From the NCBI GenBank assembly GCA_947499145.1, contig CANMNB010000008.1, positions 248,001 through 312,000 of the forward strand: a stretch of 64,000 nucleotides of DNA, written 5' to 3'. This DNA comes from an uncultured Arachnia sp. GTDB taxonomy: Bacteria; Actinomycetota; Actinomycetes; Propionibacteriales; Propionibacteriaceae. Below the pieces are notes generated by a model. That model saw only the letters and a list, made by a program, of their open reading frames with translations. It had not been told where the DNA came from and did no database searches. This document shows positions 16,380 through 25,846 of the stretch, piece by piece. The stretch's first letter is position 1. Every line of letters begins with the position of its first letter. The position numbers and the translations under genes were made by a program.

Positions 16380-18830
16380 ATGAAGTCTGCCTCCCTCAGC
16401 CGACAGGCTTACTCGGTGCTGATGTTCCTGGCCGTCAGCGTCCTGGCCGGCCTGCTCGTCGCCGGACTCGGTGTGCCCTTCGCGGCGCTCGCGGGCGGCA
16501 CGACGAAGATGGCCGCCGACAGCGTCGAGTACCTGCCACAGGAGTTCGACACCCCCGAACAGTCGGAACGGTCGAAGATCCTCATGGCCAACGGCGAGGA
16601 GTTGGCGACGTTCTACGACGAGAACCGCGTCTATGTCCCCCTTGAGAAGATCTCGCCGGTGATGCAGGACGCGCAGATCGCCATCGAGGACCACCGGTTC
16701 TACGAGCACGGAGCGATCGACCCGGCCGGCCTGATCCGCGCCTTCTTCAAGACCGCCACGGGTGACACCCAGGGCGCCTCCACCCTCACCCAGCAGTACG
16801 TCAAGCAGGTACAGGTCGAAGCCGCCAAGGACAAGGGCGACGAGGAAGCGATGCGGGAGGCCACCGAGGTCACCGTCGAGCGGAAGATCCGCGAAATGCG
16901 CTACGCCATGGCCGTGGAGGAGAAGTTCAGCAAGCAGGAGATCCTGGAGCGCTACCTCAACATCGCCTACTACGGGGGCGGCGCCTACGGCGTGGAAGCT
17001 GCCGCGCACCGCTTCTGGGGCACGACGGCCGCCGAGCTCACGCTCGACCAGGCGGCCATGCTGGCCGGATTGGTCAAGAACCCCGTCGCCGATGATCCCC
17101 TGCGGCACCCGGAGCGTGCCATCGAACGTCGCAATGTCGTGCTCAACCGTATGGCAGAACTCGGCATGATCACCGAAGCCGAGCGTGACGCCGCGAAGGC
17201 CGTACCGTTCGACCCGGCCGGTGGCGAGAAGGTCCCCAACGGGTGCGTCGCCTCCCCCTTCCCCCACATGTGCGACTACGTGCGGCGCACACTGCTCGAG
17301 CTCCCTGCCCTCGGGGAGAACCGGGAGGAGCGCGAGCACATGCTGAACCGCGGCGGCCTAACCATCCAGACGCTCATCGACCCGGAGGCCCAGCGTGCGG
17401 CCGAGGCGGCCGTCGCGCAGCAGATCTCGCCCGTCGACCCGGTGATCGCCGGCTCCGTCCTGATCCAGCCCTCGACGGGCCTCATCGTGGCGATGGCCCA
17501 GTCCCGGCCTGAAATGGGCGACGGTGAGGGACAGACCTATTGGAACTACATGGCGGATGCCGCCATGGGCGGCGCCGAGGGCTACCAGCCGGGCTCCACC
17601 ATGAAGGCCTTCACCATCGCGGCGGCATTGGCTGCTGGTGCGACGCCGTCGCTTGAGTACAACGCCCCGAACCGGCTGAAGACCGACGGGATGATGTTCA
17701 AGACGTGCTCCGGCATGCGCGAGCTGAACGAGGACTGGAACCCCAAGAACTACGACCGCGGTTACGGCGAGATCGACATGATGAAGGCTGCCCAGAACTC
17801 GGTCAACACCTACTTCATCCAACTCATCCGCGACATCGGCGTCTGCGAGACCGCCACCATCGCCCAGGCGTCCGGCGTGAAGATGGCAACCGGTGAAAAC
17901 CTTGTTGAGAGCCAGGGCAACAACCCCTCCCTGACCCTCGGGACGACCGAGGTCAGCCCGCTGTCCATGGCCGAGGCCTACGCCACCCTGGCCAATCGCG
18001 GCATGCACTGCACCCCGATCATCCTGAAGTCCGTCACCACCAAGGAGGGGAAGGAGCTGGAGGTTCCCCAATCGGAGTGCACCCAGGTGATGGACCCGGC
18101 CGTGGCCGACGGCGTCAGCTACGTCCTCGAGTCCGTCATGACGAAGGGCACCGGACGACCGGCGCGTCTGGCAGACGGCCGTCCCCACGCGGGCAAGACG
18201 GGTACCACCAACGAGGCGGAAGCCGTGTGGTTCGCCGGATACACGCCAGAGATGGCGGGCATTGCGCTGATCGCGTCGGACAAGACCCATCCGCACTGGG
18301 AGGGCAAGACGAAGCGTCCGTTGACCAACCTTCGCCTCGCCAACGGTGATCGGCTGCGCGGCAGCGGCGGCGGCGATGCCGGCCTGATCTGGAAAGCCGC
18401 CATGGCGTCCGCGCTCAAGGACCTCCCGAAGACGGACTTCACGGCACCGACGAAGAAGATCCTCCAGGGCGAGAAGATCCCGGTGCCCGACGTCCGCGGC
18501 ATGGGCTACAACGAGGCCAAGCGCACACTCGAGGAGGCCGGCTTCCAGACCACCCGGGTCCGCGAGTACAGCAGCTACCGCGAGGGCACGTTCCTCGGGG
18601 TCCGGCCGAACGACGAAGCGGTGAAGTTCTCCACGATCACCATGCGGGTCTCGATGGGTCCCAAGCCGGCTCCCCCGCCGCCTCCGCCCCCGCCGCCCGA
18701 TCCCAAGCCGGAGCCCGAACCGGACCCGAAGCCCGAACCGGAACCTGAACCAGAGGCGCCGGCGCCGCCACCGGAGGGCAACAACGGTCGCGGCAACGGC
18801 AACGGCAACGACGCGGGCGACGACGACTGA
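16380..18830 (+). CDS. ponA: Class A penicillin-binding protein with PASTA domain (PonA2-like)
   Basis: 816 residues. Bifunctional cell-wall synthase anchored by one N-terminal helix (about residues 13-40). The GT51 glycosyltransferase motif EDHRFYEHGAID is near residue 102. The transpeptidase has GSTMKAF (catalytic Ser, near 405), QNSVNTYF and KTGTT (near 606). A PASTA domain covers about 700-758 (IPVPDVRGMGYNEAKRTLEEAGF). The tail is nine prolines, then Lys/Pro/Glu repeats and a Gly/Asn/Asp-rich end. TGATG links it to the following metallophosphoesterase. The leaderless start suggests constitutive expression. Confidence 0.94.
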   Translation: MKSASLSRQAYSVLMFLAVSVLAGLLVAGLGVPFAALAGGTTKMAADSVEYLPQEFDTPEQSERSKILMANGEELATFYDENRVYVPLEKISPVMQDAQIAIEDHRFYEHGAIDPAGLIRAFFKTATGDTQGASTLTQQYVKQVQVEAAKDKGDEEAMREATEVTVERKIREMRYAMAVEEKFSKQEILERYLNIAYYGGGAYGVEAAAHRFWGTTAAELTLDQAAMLAGLVKNPVADDPLRHPERAIERRNVVLNRMAELGMITEAERDAAKAVPFDPAGGEKVPNGCVASPFPHMCDYVRRTLLELPALGENREEREHMLNRGGLTIQTLIDPEAQRAAEAAVAQQISPVDPVIAGSVLIQPSTGLIVAMAQSRPEMGDGEGQTYWNYMADAAMGGAEGYQPGSTMKAFTIAAALAAGATPSLEYNAPNRLKTDGMMFKTCSGMRELNEDWNPKNYDRGYGEIDMMKAAQNSVNTYFIQLIRDIGVCETATIAQASGVKMATGENLVESQGNNPSLTLGTTEVSPLSMAEAYATLANRGMHCTPIILKSVTTKEGKELEVPQSECTQVMDPAVADGVSYVLESVMTKGTGRPARLADGRPHAGKTGTTNEAEAVWFAGYTPEMAGIALIASDKTHPHWEGKTKRPLTNLRLANGDRLRGSGGGDAGLIWKAAMASALKDLPKTDFTAPTKKILQGEKIPVPDVRGMGYNEAKRTLEEAGFQTTRVREYSSYREGTFLGVRPNDEAVKFSTITMRVSMGPKPAPPPPPPPPPDPKPEPEPDPKPEPEPEPEAPAPPPEGNNGRGNGNGNDAGDDD

Positions 18831-19741
18831 TGCCGACAGCTGCACGCACGGCTGCCAGGGTGGGGGCGGCCGTGGCGGCCGTCGGCGCGGGCGGGTTCGC
18901 CTGGGGCCTGGCCGAAGCTGCCATGTTCCGCCTCCGACGCCACGAGCTGGCGGTCCTGCCGGCGGGGTCGGAGCCGATCCGCGTTCTGCATGTCTCGGAC
19001 ATCCATGCCACCGCTCGCCAGCACACCAAGCTGGACTTCGTGCGGCAGCTGGCTGGAGTGCGGCCTGACCTCGTCGTCAACACCGGCGACAACATCGCCG
19101 ACCCCCGCGTCATCGAGCCGCTGATGTCCGCCTTCGGGCAGCTGCGTTTCGTCCCGGGGGTGTACGTCTGGGGCTCGAATGACTACTACGCCCCACGGTT
19201 CAAGAACCCCCTCGACTACATCCTCCCCGGTTCGTGGTCGCGGACCCCGCCCCACCCCAAGCGGCTCCCCACCGACCGTCTGAAGGCCGAGTTCGACGCC
19301 GTCGGCTGGCACGACCTCACCCACACGCGCACCACGCTGGAGATCAAGGGCCTGAGGATCGAGTTCCGTGGCACCGACGATGCACACCTGGAACGCGACG
19401 ACTACTCGCTCATCGCCGGTGCGCCGGCCGAGGGTGTCGACGTCAGCGTCGGCGTCACCCACGCCCCCTACCTGAGGCTGCTCGACGCGATGGCCGACGA
19501 CCGGCTGGACCTGATCCTGGCCGGCCACACCCACGGCGGGCAGGTCTGCGTCCCGGGGTACGGCGCATTGGTGACCAACTGCGACCTCGACACCGACCGC
19601 GTCAAGGGGCCGTCGACGCACACCCACGGTGGGCACACCTCCGCGCTGCACGTCTCCGGCGGTGTCGGGACCTCCCCCTACGCCCCGTACCGGTTCGCGT
19701 GCCGTCCGGAGGCCTCACTGCTGACCCTCGTGCCGCGCTGA
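18830..19741 (+). CDS. Membrane-anchored metallophosphoesterase (Rv3683-like)
   Basis: 303 residues. Short N-terminal hydrophobic segment, then the calcineurin-like set of metal ligands: VSDIHA, VNTGDNIAD, GSNDYYAP and LAGHTHGGQ. This is the YkuE/Rv3683 group, whose substrates are uncertain; an envelope phosphodiester or lipid is likely given coupling to ponA. The start overlaps the ponA stop by one base, so the two are cotranslated. Confidence 0.9.
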   Translation: MPTAARTAARVGAAVAAVGAGGFAWGLAEAAMFRLRRHELAVLPAGSEPIRVLHVSDIHATARQHTKLDFVRQLAGVRPDLVVNTGDNIADPRVIEPLMSAFGQLRFVPGVYVWGSNDYYAPRFKNPLDYILPGSWSRTPPHPKRLPTDRLKAEFDAVGWHDLTHTRTTLEIKGLRIEFRGTDDAHLERDDYSLIAGAPAEGVDVSVGVTHAPYLRLLDAMADDRLDLILAGHTHGGQVCVPGYGALVTNCDLDTDRVKGPSTHTHGGHTSALHVSGGVGTSPYAPYRFACRPEASLLTLVPR

Positions 19742-19798
19742 TACCGTTTCGCGCGGCGGGAGCGCGTCGGCTAGTATGTCCGATGGCTCATTGAGCAT

Positions 19799-19875
19799 CG
19801 GGGTGTGGCGCAGCTTGGTAGCGCGCGTCGTTCGGGACGACGAGGCCGCAGGTTCAAATCCTGTCACCCCGACCA
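19799..19875 (+). tRNA. tRNA-Pro (CGG), CCA encoded
   Basis: Cloverleaf: acceptor CGGGGTG/CACCCCG, D-arm GCGCAGCTTGGTAGCGC, anticodon stem CGTCG/CGACG with loop TTCGGGA (anticodon CGG), T-arm with GTTCAAATC, discriminator A then genomic CCA. A TAGTAT box at 19772-19777 is a plausible -10. No integrase or attachment-site duplication is seen nearby. Confidence 0.95.
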
Positions 19876-19944
19876 AACAGGCAGCGATGACGAATCCAGT
19901 CTCGCTGCTTTTTGTTTGCCCCGACCCCAGCTGCCAGGAGCCCC

Positions 19945-21485
19945 ATGACCGCGTCCATCGAGACCCGCGCCCATCGTCCCCGAGGCGGGTGACCGCGAGA
20001 CCTCCACGCTCGCCGCCCTGCGCAACCCACGCCGCCTCCGCACCGAGGTGCTTGCCGGGCTCGTCCGTCGCCCTCGCGTTGTTCCCGGAGGCGATCTCGT
20101 TCTCGAGCATCGCCGGCGTGGACCCGCGGGTGGGGCTGTTCTCGAGCTTCGTCATGGCGGTCACCATCGCCTTCGTCGGCGGCCGGCCTGCCATGATCAC
20201 CGCCGCCACGGGCGCCGTCGCGCTCGTCATCGCGCCGGTCGCTCGCGACCACGGGATGGACTACTTCATTGCCACGGTGCTGCTCGCCGGGGTGCTCCAG
20301 ATCCTGCTGTCGGTCCTTGGCGTCGCACGGCTCATGAGGTTCATCCCACGCATGGTGATGGTCGGGTTCGTGAACGCGCTGGCCATCCTCATCTTCACCG
20401 CGCAGCTCCCCCACCTGCTGGGCGTGCCGTGGCTGGTGTACCCGATGGTGGGACTCGGCATCGCGGTCATGGTGTTCCTGCCGCGCGTCACGACAGTCGT
20501 CCCGGCACCGCTCGCGGCCATTGTCGCCATCACCACGCTGGTGTGGGCCGCGGGCTGGCAGCTGCCCGACGTCGCCGACCAGGGGGAACTCCCCCACTCC
20601 CTGCCCGAGCTGTTCGTCCCCAACGTGCCGCTGACCCTCGAGACGCTCCAGATCATCGCGCCCTACGCGCTGGCGATGGCCCTGGTCGGGCTGCTGGAGT
20701 CCCTCATGGCGGCCAAGCTGGTCGACGGCATCACCGACACCCACTCCAACAAGACCCGCGAGGGCTGGGGCCAGGGCGTCGCCAACCTCGCCTCCGGGTT
20801 CTTCGGGGGCATGGGCGGGTGCGCGATGATCGGCCAGACGATGATCAACGTCAAGGTCTCCGGCGCCTGCACGCGCATCTCGACGTTCCTGGCCGGCATC
20901 TTCCTGCTGGTCCTCGTCGTCGGCTTCGGACCCGCCGTCGGGATGATCCCGATGGCCGCGCTCGTCGCGGTGATGATCATGGTCTCCGTGGCGACGATGG
21001 ACTGGCACAGCATCCACCCCGCCACCCTGCGCCGCATGCCGCACAGCGAGAACATCGTCATGCTGCTGACCGTTGGAGTGACCGTCGCCACCCACAACCT
21101 GGCCTACGGCGTCATCGTCGGCATCAACGCCGCCATCATCGTCTTCGCCCGGCGGGTGGCGCACTTCGCCGACGTCGAGAAGGTGACCGAGGCCGACGTG
21201 AACGGTGACGGCGTCGGGGACGTCCGCGTCTATCGGGTGGTGGGCGAGCTCTTCTTCGCCACCAGCAACGATCTGGTCTACCAGTTCGACTACAGCGCGT
21301 ACCCGGCCCAGGTGGTCATCGACCTCAGCGACAGCCACGTCTGGGACGCCTCCACCGTCGCCACCCTCGACGCCATCTGCACCAAGTACGAGCGGCTCGG
21401 CAAGACCGTCGAGATCCGAGGGCTCAACCGCTCGTCCGAGGCTCGTTTCAAGCTCCTCAGCGGCCAGCTGGGCGAGTCGCACTAG
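19945..21485 (+). pseudogene. SulP-family anion transporter with STAS domain, 5' end frameshifted twice
   Basis: Most of the gene is an intact SulP permease: PEAISFSSIAGVDPRVGLFSSF, about ten membrane segments and a C-terminal STAS domain (VVIDLSDSHVWDASTVATLDAI). The natural start is ATG 19945 (MTASIETRAHR). That frame stops after 15 codons. The family-like continuation PEAGDRETSTLAALRNPRRLRTEVLAGLV is in the +1 frame, entered at a CCCC run near 19978-19981. It then jumps again near 20066 to reach VALALFPEAISF. Both changes look like single inserted C bases. Removing them gives about 512 residues. Either the gene is decaying or the sequence has indel errors. Substrate probably sulfate or bicarbonate, by family only. 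Confidence 0.8.
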
Positions 21486-21491
21486 CGGGTC

Positions 21492-21566
21492 GTGACAGAA
21501 CTCACACCAGTGCCGCCCCCGGCGCCGTGTCGCTGCGGTAGCGGTCGCTGGGGTGAGTCCTGTCAC
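21492..21566. repeat. Intergenic palindrome with 19-bp arms
   Basis: Arms at 21492-21510 (GTGACAGAACTCACACCAG) and 21548-21566 match in inverted orientation at 17 of 19 positions. The 37-nt centre holds a small hairpin, CGCT-GCGGT-AGCG. It lies 6 bp after the sulP stop and could terminate transcription, but lacks a T run. The form suggests a dispersed intergenic element. Confidence 0.55.
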
Positions 21567-21600
21567 GGTGTCGGCCGGAGCGACGTGGCAGACGCTCCCC

Positions 21601-21960
21601 TCAGCGTCGGCCAGGCGGCTGCGTCGGCTTGCCGGTTCCCGGTGACGGGTGGCCCGGCTTCTCGGCGTAGCCGACCAGCACCACCGCGGTGCGCGCCGGG
21701 ACGGTCAGGGCGCCGTCCTCGGAGACCCACACCGTCTCCCTCACGACGGCGTACGTATTTCACGGACTCCTGCGGCTGGGAGGCCAACCCGGCGGGTGAG
21801 CCGTTGTGGTCCAGCTCGGTGCCGGACTTGACCTGGCCGTCCGAGGCCTCGAAGGTCAGCGCCTTGAGGTTACCTGCCATGGCCAGCCGCACCAGATCGG
21901 TGGCGTGCCGAAGCTGGGCGAGCTGCTGCTCCGACGACGCGTCCGACATGTAACCTGCTT
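21601..21960 (-). pseudogene. Pullulanase (alpha-1,6-glucosidase) remnant with internal deletion
   Basis: Two pieces of a type I pullulanase can be read on the minus strand. The first (about 21950-21755) gives TDLVRLAMAGNLKALTFEASDG...ELDHNGSPAGLASQPQESVKYV. This matches my memory of the pullulanase region ending at the (N/T)YVxxHDN motif. After a frame change near 21750 the second gives TVWVSEDGALTVPARTAVVLVGY and a stop at 21601, the typical pullulanase C-terminus. Some 200 codons between the two are missing, and nothing upstream of 21960 is recognisable. This is a deleted, non-functional gene. Confidence 0.65.
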
Positions 21961-21976
21961 TCAGCAAACTACATGT
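21946..21976. repeat. 7-bp inverted repeat at the edge of the pullulanase remnant
   Basis: ACATGTA at 21946-21952 and TACATGT at 21970-21976 are exact inverted copies around a 17-nt centre. It marks the point where pullulanase similarity ends. It may be an old operator or a deletion scar. Confidence 0.3.
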
Positions 21977-22026
21977 GTCTCGCAGGAATGCTGACACCCT
22001 TGGGGGTGGGGTCCCGGGGCCTCGAC

Positions 22027-23307
22027 TCAGGCCTCAATGCGCCCCAACACGACGGGCGTCGGGTCCGGAGCCAGGGCCCCGACGTCGACGGCTCCCGCCA
22101 GCGCCTCCAGAGCCCGTTCGAAGCGCTGCTCGGTGTCCGTGTGCAGGGTGAACAGCGGCTCCCCCGCGGTCACCTGGTCGCCCGGCTTCGCGTGCATCTC
22201 GACACCGGCTCCGGCCTGCACCCGGTCCTCCTTGCGCGCCCGGCCGGCGCCCAGGCGCCACGCCGCCACACCCACCGCCATGGCGTCCATCCGCGTGACG
22301 AAACCACTCTGCTCCGCGACGACGGTGTGCGTGTGCCTCGCCCGTGGGAGGTCGGCGTCGGGATCGCCGCCCTGGGCGGTGATCATCCGTCGCCACACGT
22401 CCATGGCACGCCCATCGACGAGCGCCTCGGAAGGGTCGACGTCGGGCTTCCCGGCTGCCGCCAGCATCTCTCGCGCCAGGGTCACGGTCAGCTCGACGAC
22501 GTCTGCCGGCCCGCCGCCGCCCAGGACCTCGACGGACTCCCGCACCTCGAGCGCGTTGCCTGCGGTGAGGCCGAGCGGAGTGTCCATGTTGGTCAGCAGC
22601 GCGACCGTGGTGACACCGGCGTCGGCGCCGAGGTCCACCATGGTGCGGGCGAGCTCCTCCGCCTGGCCGAGGGACTTCATGAATGCGCCGGAGCCGACCT
22701 TCACGTCGAGCACCAGCGAGTCCGTGCCCTCGGCGATCTTCTTGCTCATGATCGAGCTCGCGATGAGCGGGATCGCCTCGACGGTCCCGGTAATGTCACG
22801 CAGCGCGTAGAGCTTCTTGTCGGCGGGCGCGAGACCGGAACCGGCGGCACAGATCACGGCGCCGACGTCGCGGAGCTGGGCCAGCATCTCGTCGTTGCTG
22901 AGGGCGGCTCGCCATCCCGGGATCGCCTCGAGTTTGTCCAGCGTCCCTCCGGTGTGGCCGAGTCCGCGGCCCGACAGCTGCGGCACCGCGACGTCGAACA
23001 CCGCCACGAGCGGGGCCAACGGCAGCGTGATCTTGTCCCCCACGCCCCCCGTGGAGTGCTTGTCCGCCGTCGGCCGGCCGAGCGAGGAGAAGTCCATCCG
23101 CTCCCCCGACGCGATCATCGCCGCAGTCCACTGCGCGATCTCCTCGCGGTCCATGCCGTTGAGCAGGATCGCCATGGCCAGCGCGGACATTTGCTCGTCG
23201 GCAACGACGCCGTCGGTGTACGCGGCGATCACCCAGTCGATCTGCTCGCGCGTGAGCCGGCCCTTGTCCCGCTTGGTGCGGATCACATCGATGACGTCAG
23301 TTCCCAT
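22027..23307 (-). CDS. deoA: Thymidine (pyrimidine-nucleoside) phosphorylase
   Basis: 426 residues. Splits thymidine or other pyrimidine nucleosides to base and (deoxy)ribose 1-phosphate. Family signatures are TADKHSTGGVGDKITLPLAPLVA (phosphate-binding region), SGRGLGHTGGTLDKLEAIPG and SSIMSKKIAEGTDSLVLDVKVGSGAFM. The C-terminal domain is KPGDQVTAGEPLFTLHTD. ATG 23307 is chosen: TACGAT lies 6 nt before it and no ribosome site is present, so it is probably leaderless. The in-frame ATG at 23367 has no support. Confidence 0.94.
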   Translation of the reverse strand: MGTDVIDVIRTKRDKGRLTREQIDWVIAAYTDGVVADEQMSALAMAILLNGMDREEIAQWTAAMIASGERMDFSSLGRPTADKHSTGGVGDKITLPLAPLVAVFDVAVPQLSGRGLGHTGGTLDKLEAIPGWRAALSNDEMLAQLRDVGAVICAAGSGLAPADKKLYALRDITGTVEAIPLIASSIMSKKIAEGTDSLVLDVKVGSGAFMKSLGQAEELARTMVDLGADAGVTTVALLTNMDTPLGLTAGNALEVRESVEVLGGGGPADVVELTVTLAREMLAAAGKPDVDPSEALVDGRAMDVWRRMITAQGGDPDADLPRARHTHTVVAEQSGFVTRMDAMAVGVAAWRLGAGRARKEDRVQAGAGVEMHAKPGDQVTAGEPLFTLHTDTEQRFERALEALAGAVDVGALAPDPTPVVLGRIEA

Positions 23308-23313
23308 GCCAGC

Positions 23314-23319
23314 ATCGTA
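23314..23319 (-). promoter_or_regulatory. -10 box (TACGAT) of a leaderless deoA transcript
   Basis: On the minus strand TACGAT is followed by 6 nt and the deoA ATG at 23307. Confidence 0.48.
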
Positions 23320-23347
23320 GGGCGCGGAACTCACCCGAATAGGCCGA

Positions 23348-23377
23348 TTGGGAACCCTCCCAGCCACGGCCTAGAGT
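23348..23377 (+). promoter_or_regulatory. Probable promoter of the MFS transporter gene
   Basis: TTGGGA (23348-23353), 18-nt spacer, TAGAGT (23372-23377), then a leader of about 35 nt ending in CCCGGAGCGCAGACCC before GTG 23419. Confidence 0.4.
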
Positions 23378-23418
23378 GAGGGACGAACCCCACCCCTCCT
23401 CTCCCGGAGCGCAGACCC

Positions 23419-24621
23419 GTGCACACCCACATCCCCGCCGAGGCCCGGCGCGCCCGTCGGGGCGTCATCCTCCTGTTCTGGCTGAACGGCGTCGCATGGT
23501 CGTCGATCATCCCGCGGTACCCGGAGATCAAGCCCATGTTGGGACTCTCCGACACCTGGTGGGGCATCTCCGTGGGCCTCGGTCCCGTGGGCGGCCTGCT
23601 GGCCGGCCTGGCGACGGCCAAGCTCATGCGGCGCTACAACTCGGCCACCGTCGCGGTCACGGCACTGCTCGGCGGCATCACGATGCTCAACGTCATCGGC
23701 AACGCCACGGTGGGCTGGGTCTTCGCGATGGGCCTGGTGCTCATGGCGGCCTTCGACGCCCTCACCGACATCGCCATGAACGCCCACGGGTTGCGGGTCC
23801 AGAAGCTCTACGGCCGCAGCATCCTCAACAGCTTCCACGGCTGGTGGTCCATCGGCGCGGTCTCGGGCGGTTTCCTCGGATCGGTGGCGGCGCAGATCGG
23901 GATGGCCATCTGGTTGCAGGCGGTCATCGCGACCGTCGTCTTCGGTGCCGTTGCCGTGTTCTCGAAGAGCCTGCTGCTGCCGGGCAAGGACAACGAGGCC
24001 GTCGACTCCACCGACATCACGCACCCGACCGCAGGCGGCCGCAAGGTCTCGCCCGCCGTCTGGGTGCGGCTCGTGGCGCTGGGCCTGCTCGGCGCGTCGG
24101 CGGGCCTCATCGAGGAGTCCGGCGCGTCGTGGGGCGCCATCTACATGGATCGCGCGTTCGACGTCGTCCCCTTCATGGCGGGTATGGCGTTCGTCGCCCT
24201 GCAGGGCACCCAGACCGTGGGCCGCTTCACCGGAGACATGCTCGTGAACCGCATCGGCGCCATCCCCGCGCTGGTCCAGGGCGCGACGTTCGCCGTCGTC
24301 GGCATGACCGCCGCTGTCCTGGCGCCCTCGCCCTGGCTCACTCTGGTCGGGTTCGCCGCCGCCGGCTGGGGCGTCGCGACGGCCATCCCGTCCGCCATGC
24401 ACAGCGCGGACGAACTCCCCGGCCTCAAGCACGGCAGCGGCCTGACGATCGTCACCTGGCTGATGCGCCTCGGGTTCTTCGTCGGCCCGCCGCTGATCGG
24501 TGTGATCGGCGACGCCGTCTCGCTCCGCTGGGCCCTGCTGGTGGTGCCCGGCGCGGCCCTCGTGATGTTGGCCCTCACGCCGGCGCTCAAGCCGATCCGT
24601 CGAGCGACCGCCTCCTCCTGA
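23419..24621 (+). CDS. MFS transporter
   Basis: 400 residues with about twelve hydrophobic segments. N-terminal half: ILLFWLNGVAWSSIIPRYPEIK, GLATAKLMRRYNSATVAV, and DALTDIAMNAHGLRVQKLYGRSILNSFHGWWSIGAV. The last stretch is typical of FucP/YbjJ-like sugar or drug MFS carriers. GTG is the start; no in-frame ATG fits. Substrate unknown. Convergent with the sugar ABC operon, from which it is separated by a strong hairpin at 24633-24658. Confidence 0.85.
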   Translation: MHTHIPAEARRARRGVILLFWLNGVAWSSIIPRYPEIKPMLGLSDTWWGISVGLGPVGGLLAGLATAKLMRRYNSATVAVTALLGGITMLNVIGNATVGWVFAMGLVLMAAFDALTDIAMNAHGLRVQKLYGRSILNSFHGWWSIGAVSGGFLGSVAAQIGMAIWLQAVIATVVFGAVAVFSKSLLLPGKDNEAVDSTDITHPTAGGRKVSPAVWVRLVALGLLGASAGLIEESGASWGAIYMDRAFDVVPFMAGMAFVALQGTQTVGRFTGDMLVNRIGAIPALVQGATFAVVGMTAAVLAPSPWLTLVGFAAAGWGVATAIPSAMHSADELPGLKHGSGLTIVTWLMRLGFFVGPPLIGVIGDAVSLRWALLVVPGAALVMLALTPALKPIRRATASS

Positions 24622-24632
24622 GGACGGCGAAA

Positions 24633-24658
24633 CGGGCGGGTCCCGCAGGACCCACCCG
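24633..24658. terminator. Bidirectional hairpin between convergent MFS and mmsB genes
   Basis: Arms CGGGCGGGTCC and GGACCCACCCG pair with one mismatch around a 4-nt loop. The position between two converging stops suits transcription termination in both directions; no T run. Confidence 0.55.
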
Positions 24659-24673
24659 CACATGTGCATCGAG

Positions 24674-25845
<1,172 letters not shown>

Positions 25846-25846
<1 letters not shown>

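Noticed and set aside
19799-19875. Integration site at tRNA-Pro or tRNA-Ser
   Set aside because: No integrase gene and no repeated tRNA 3' end was found downstream of either tRNA.
19776-19944. SulP start upstream of ATG 19945 in the open frame through the tRNA
   Set aside because: That frame reads through tRNA-Pro and its N-terminus bears no similarity to SulP; the conserved N-terminus lies in other frames after 19945.
19854-21566. 570-codon minus-strand frame over sulP
   Set aside because: His/Asp/Arg-rich shadow typical of the antisense of membrane proteins in high-GC DNA; it also overlaps tRNA-Pro.
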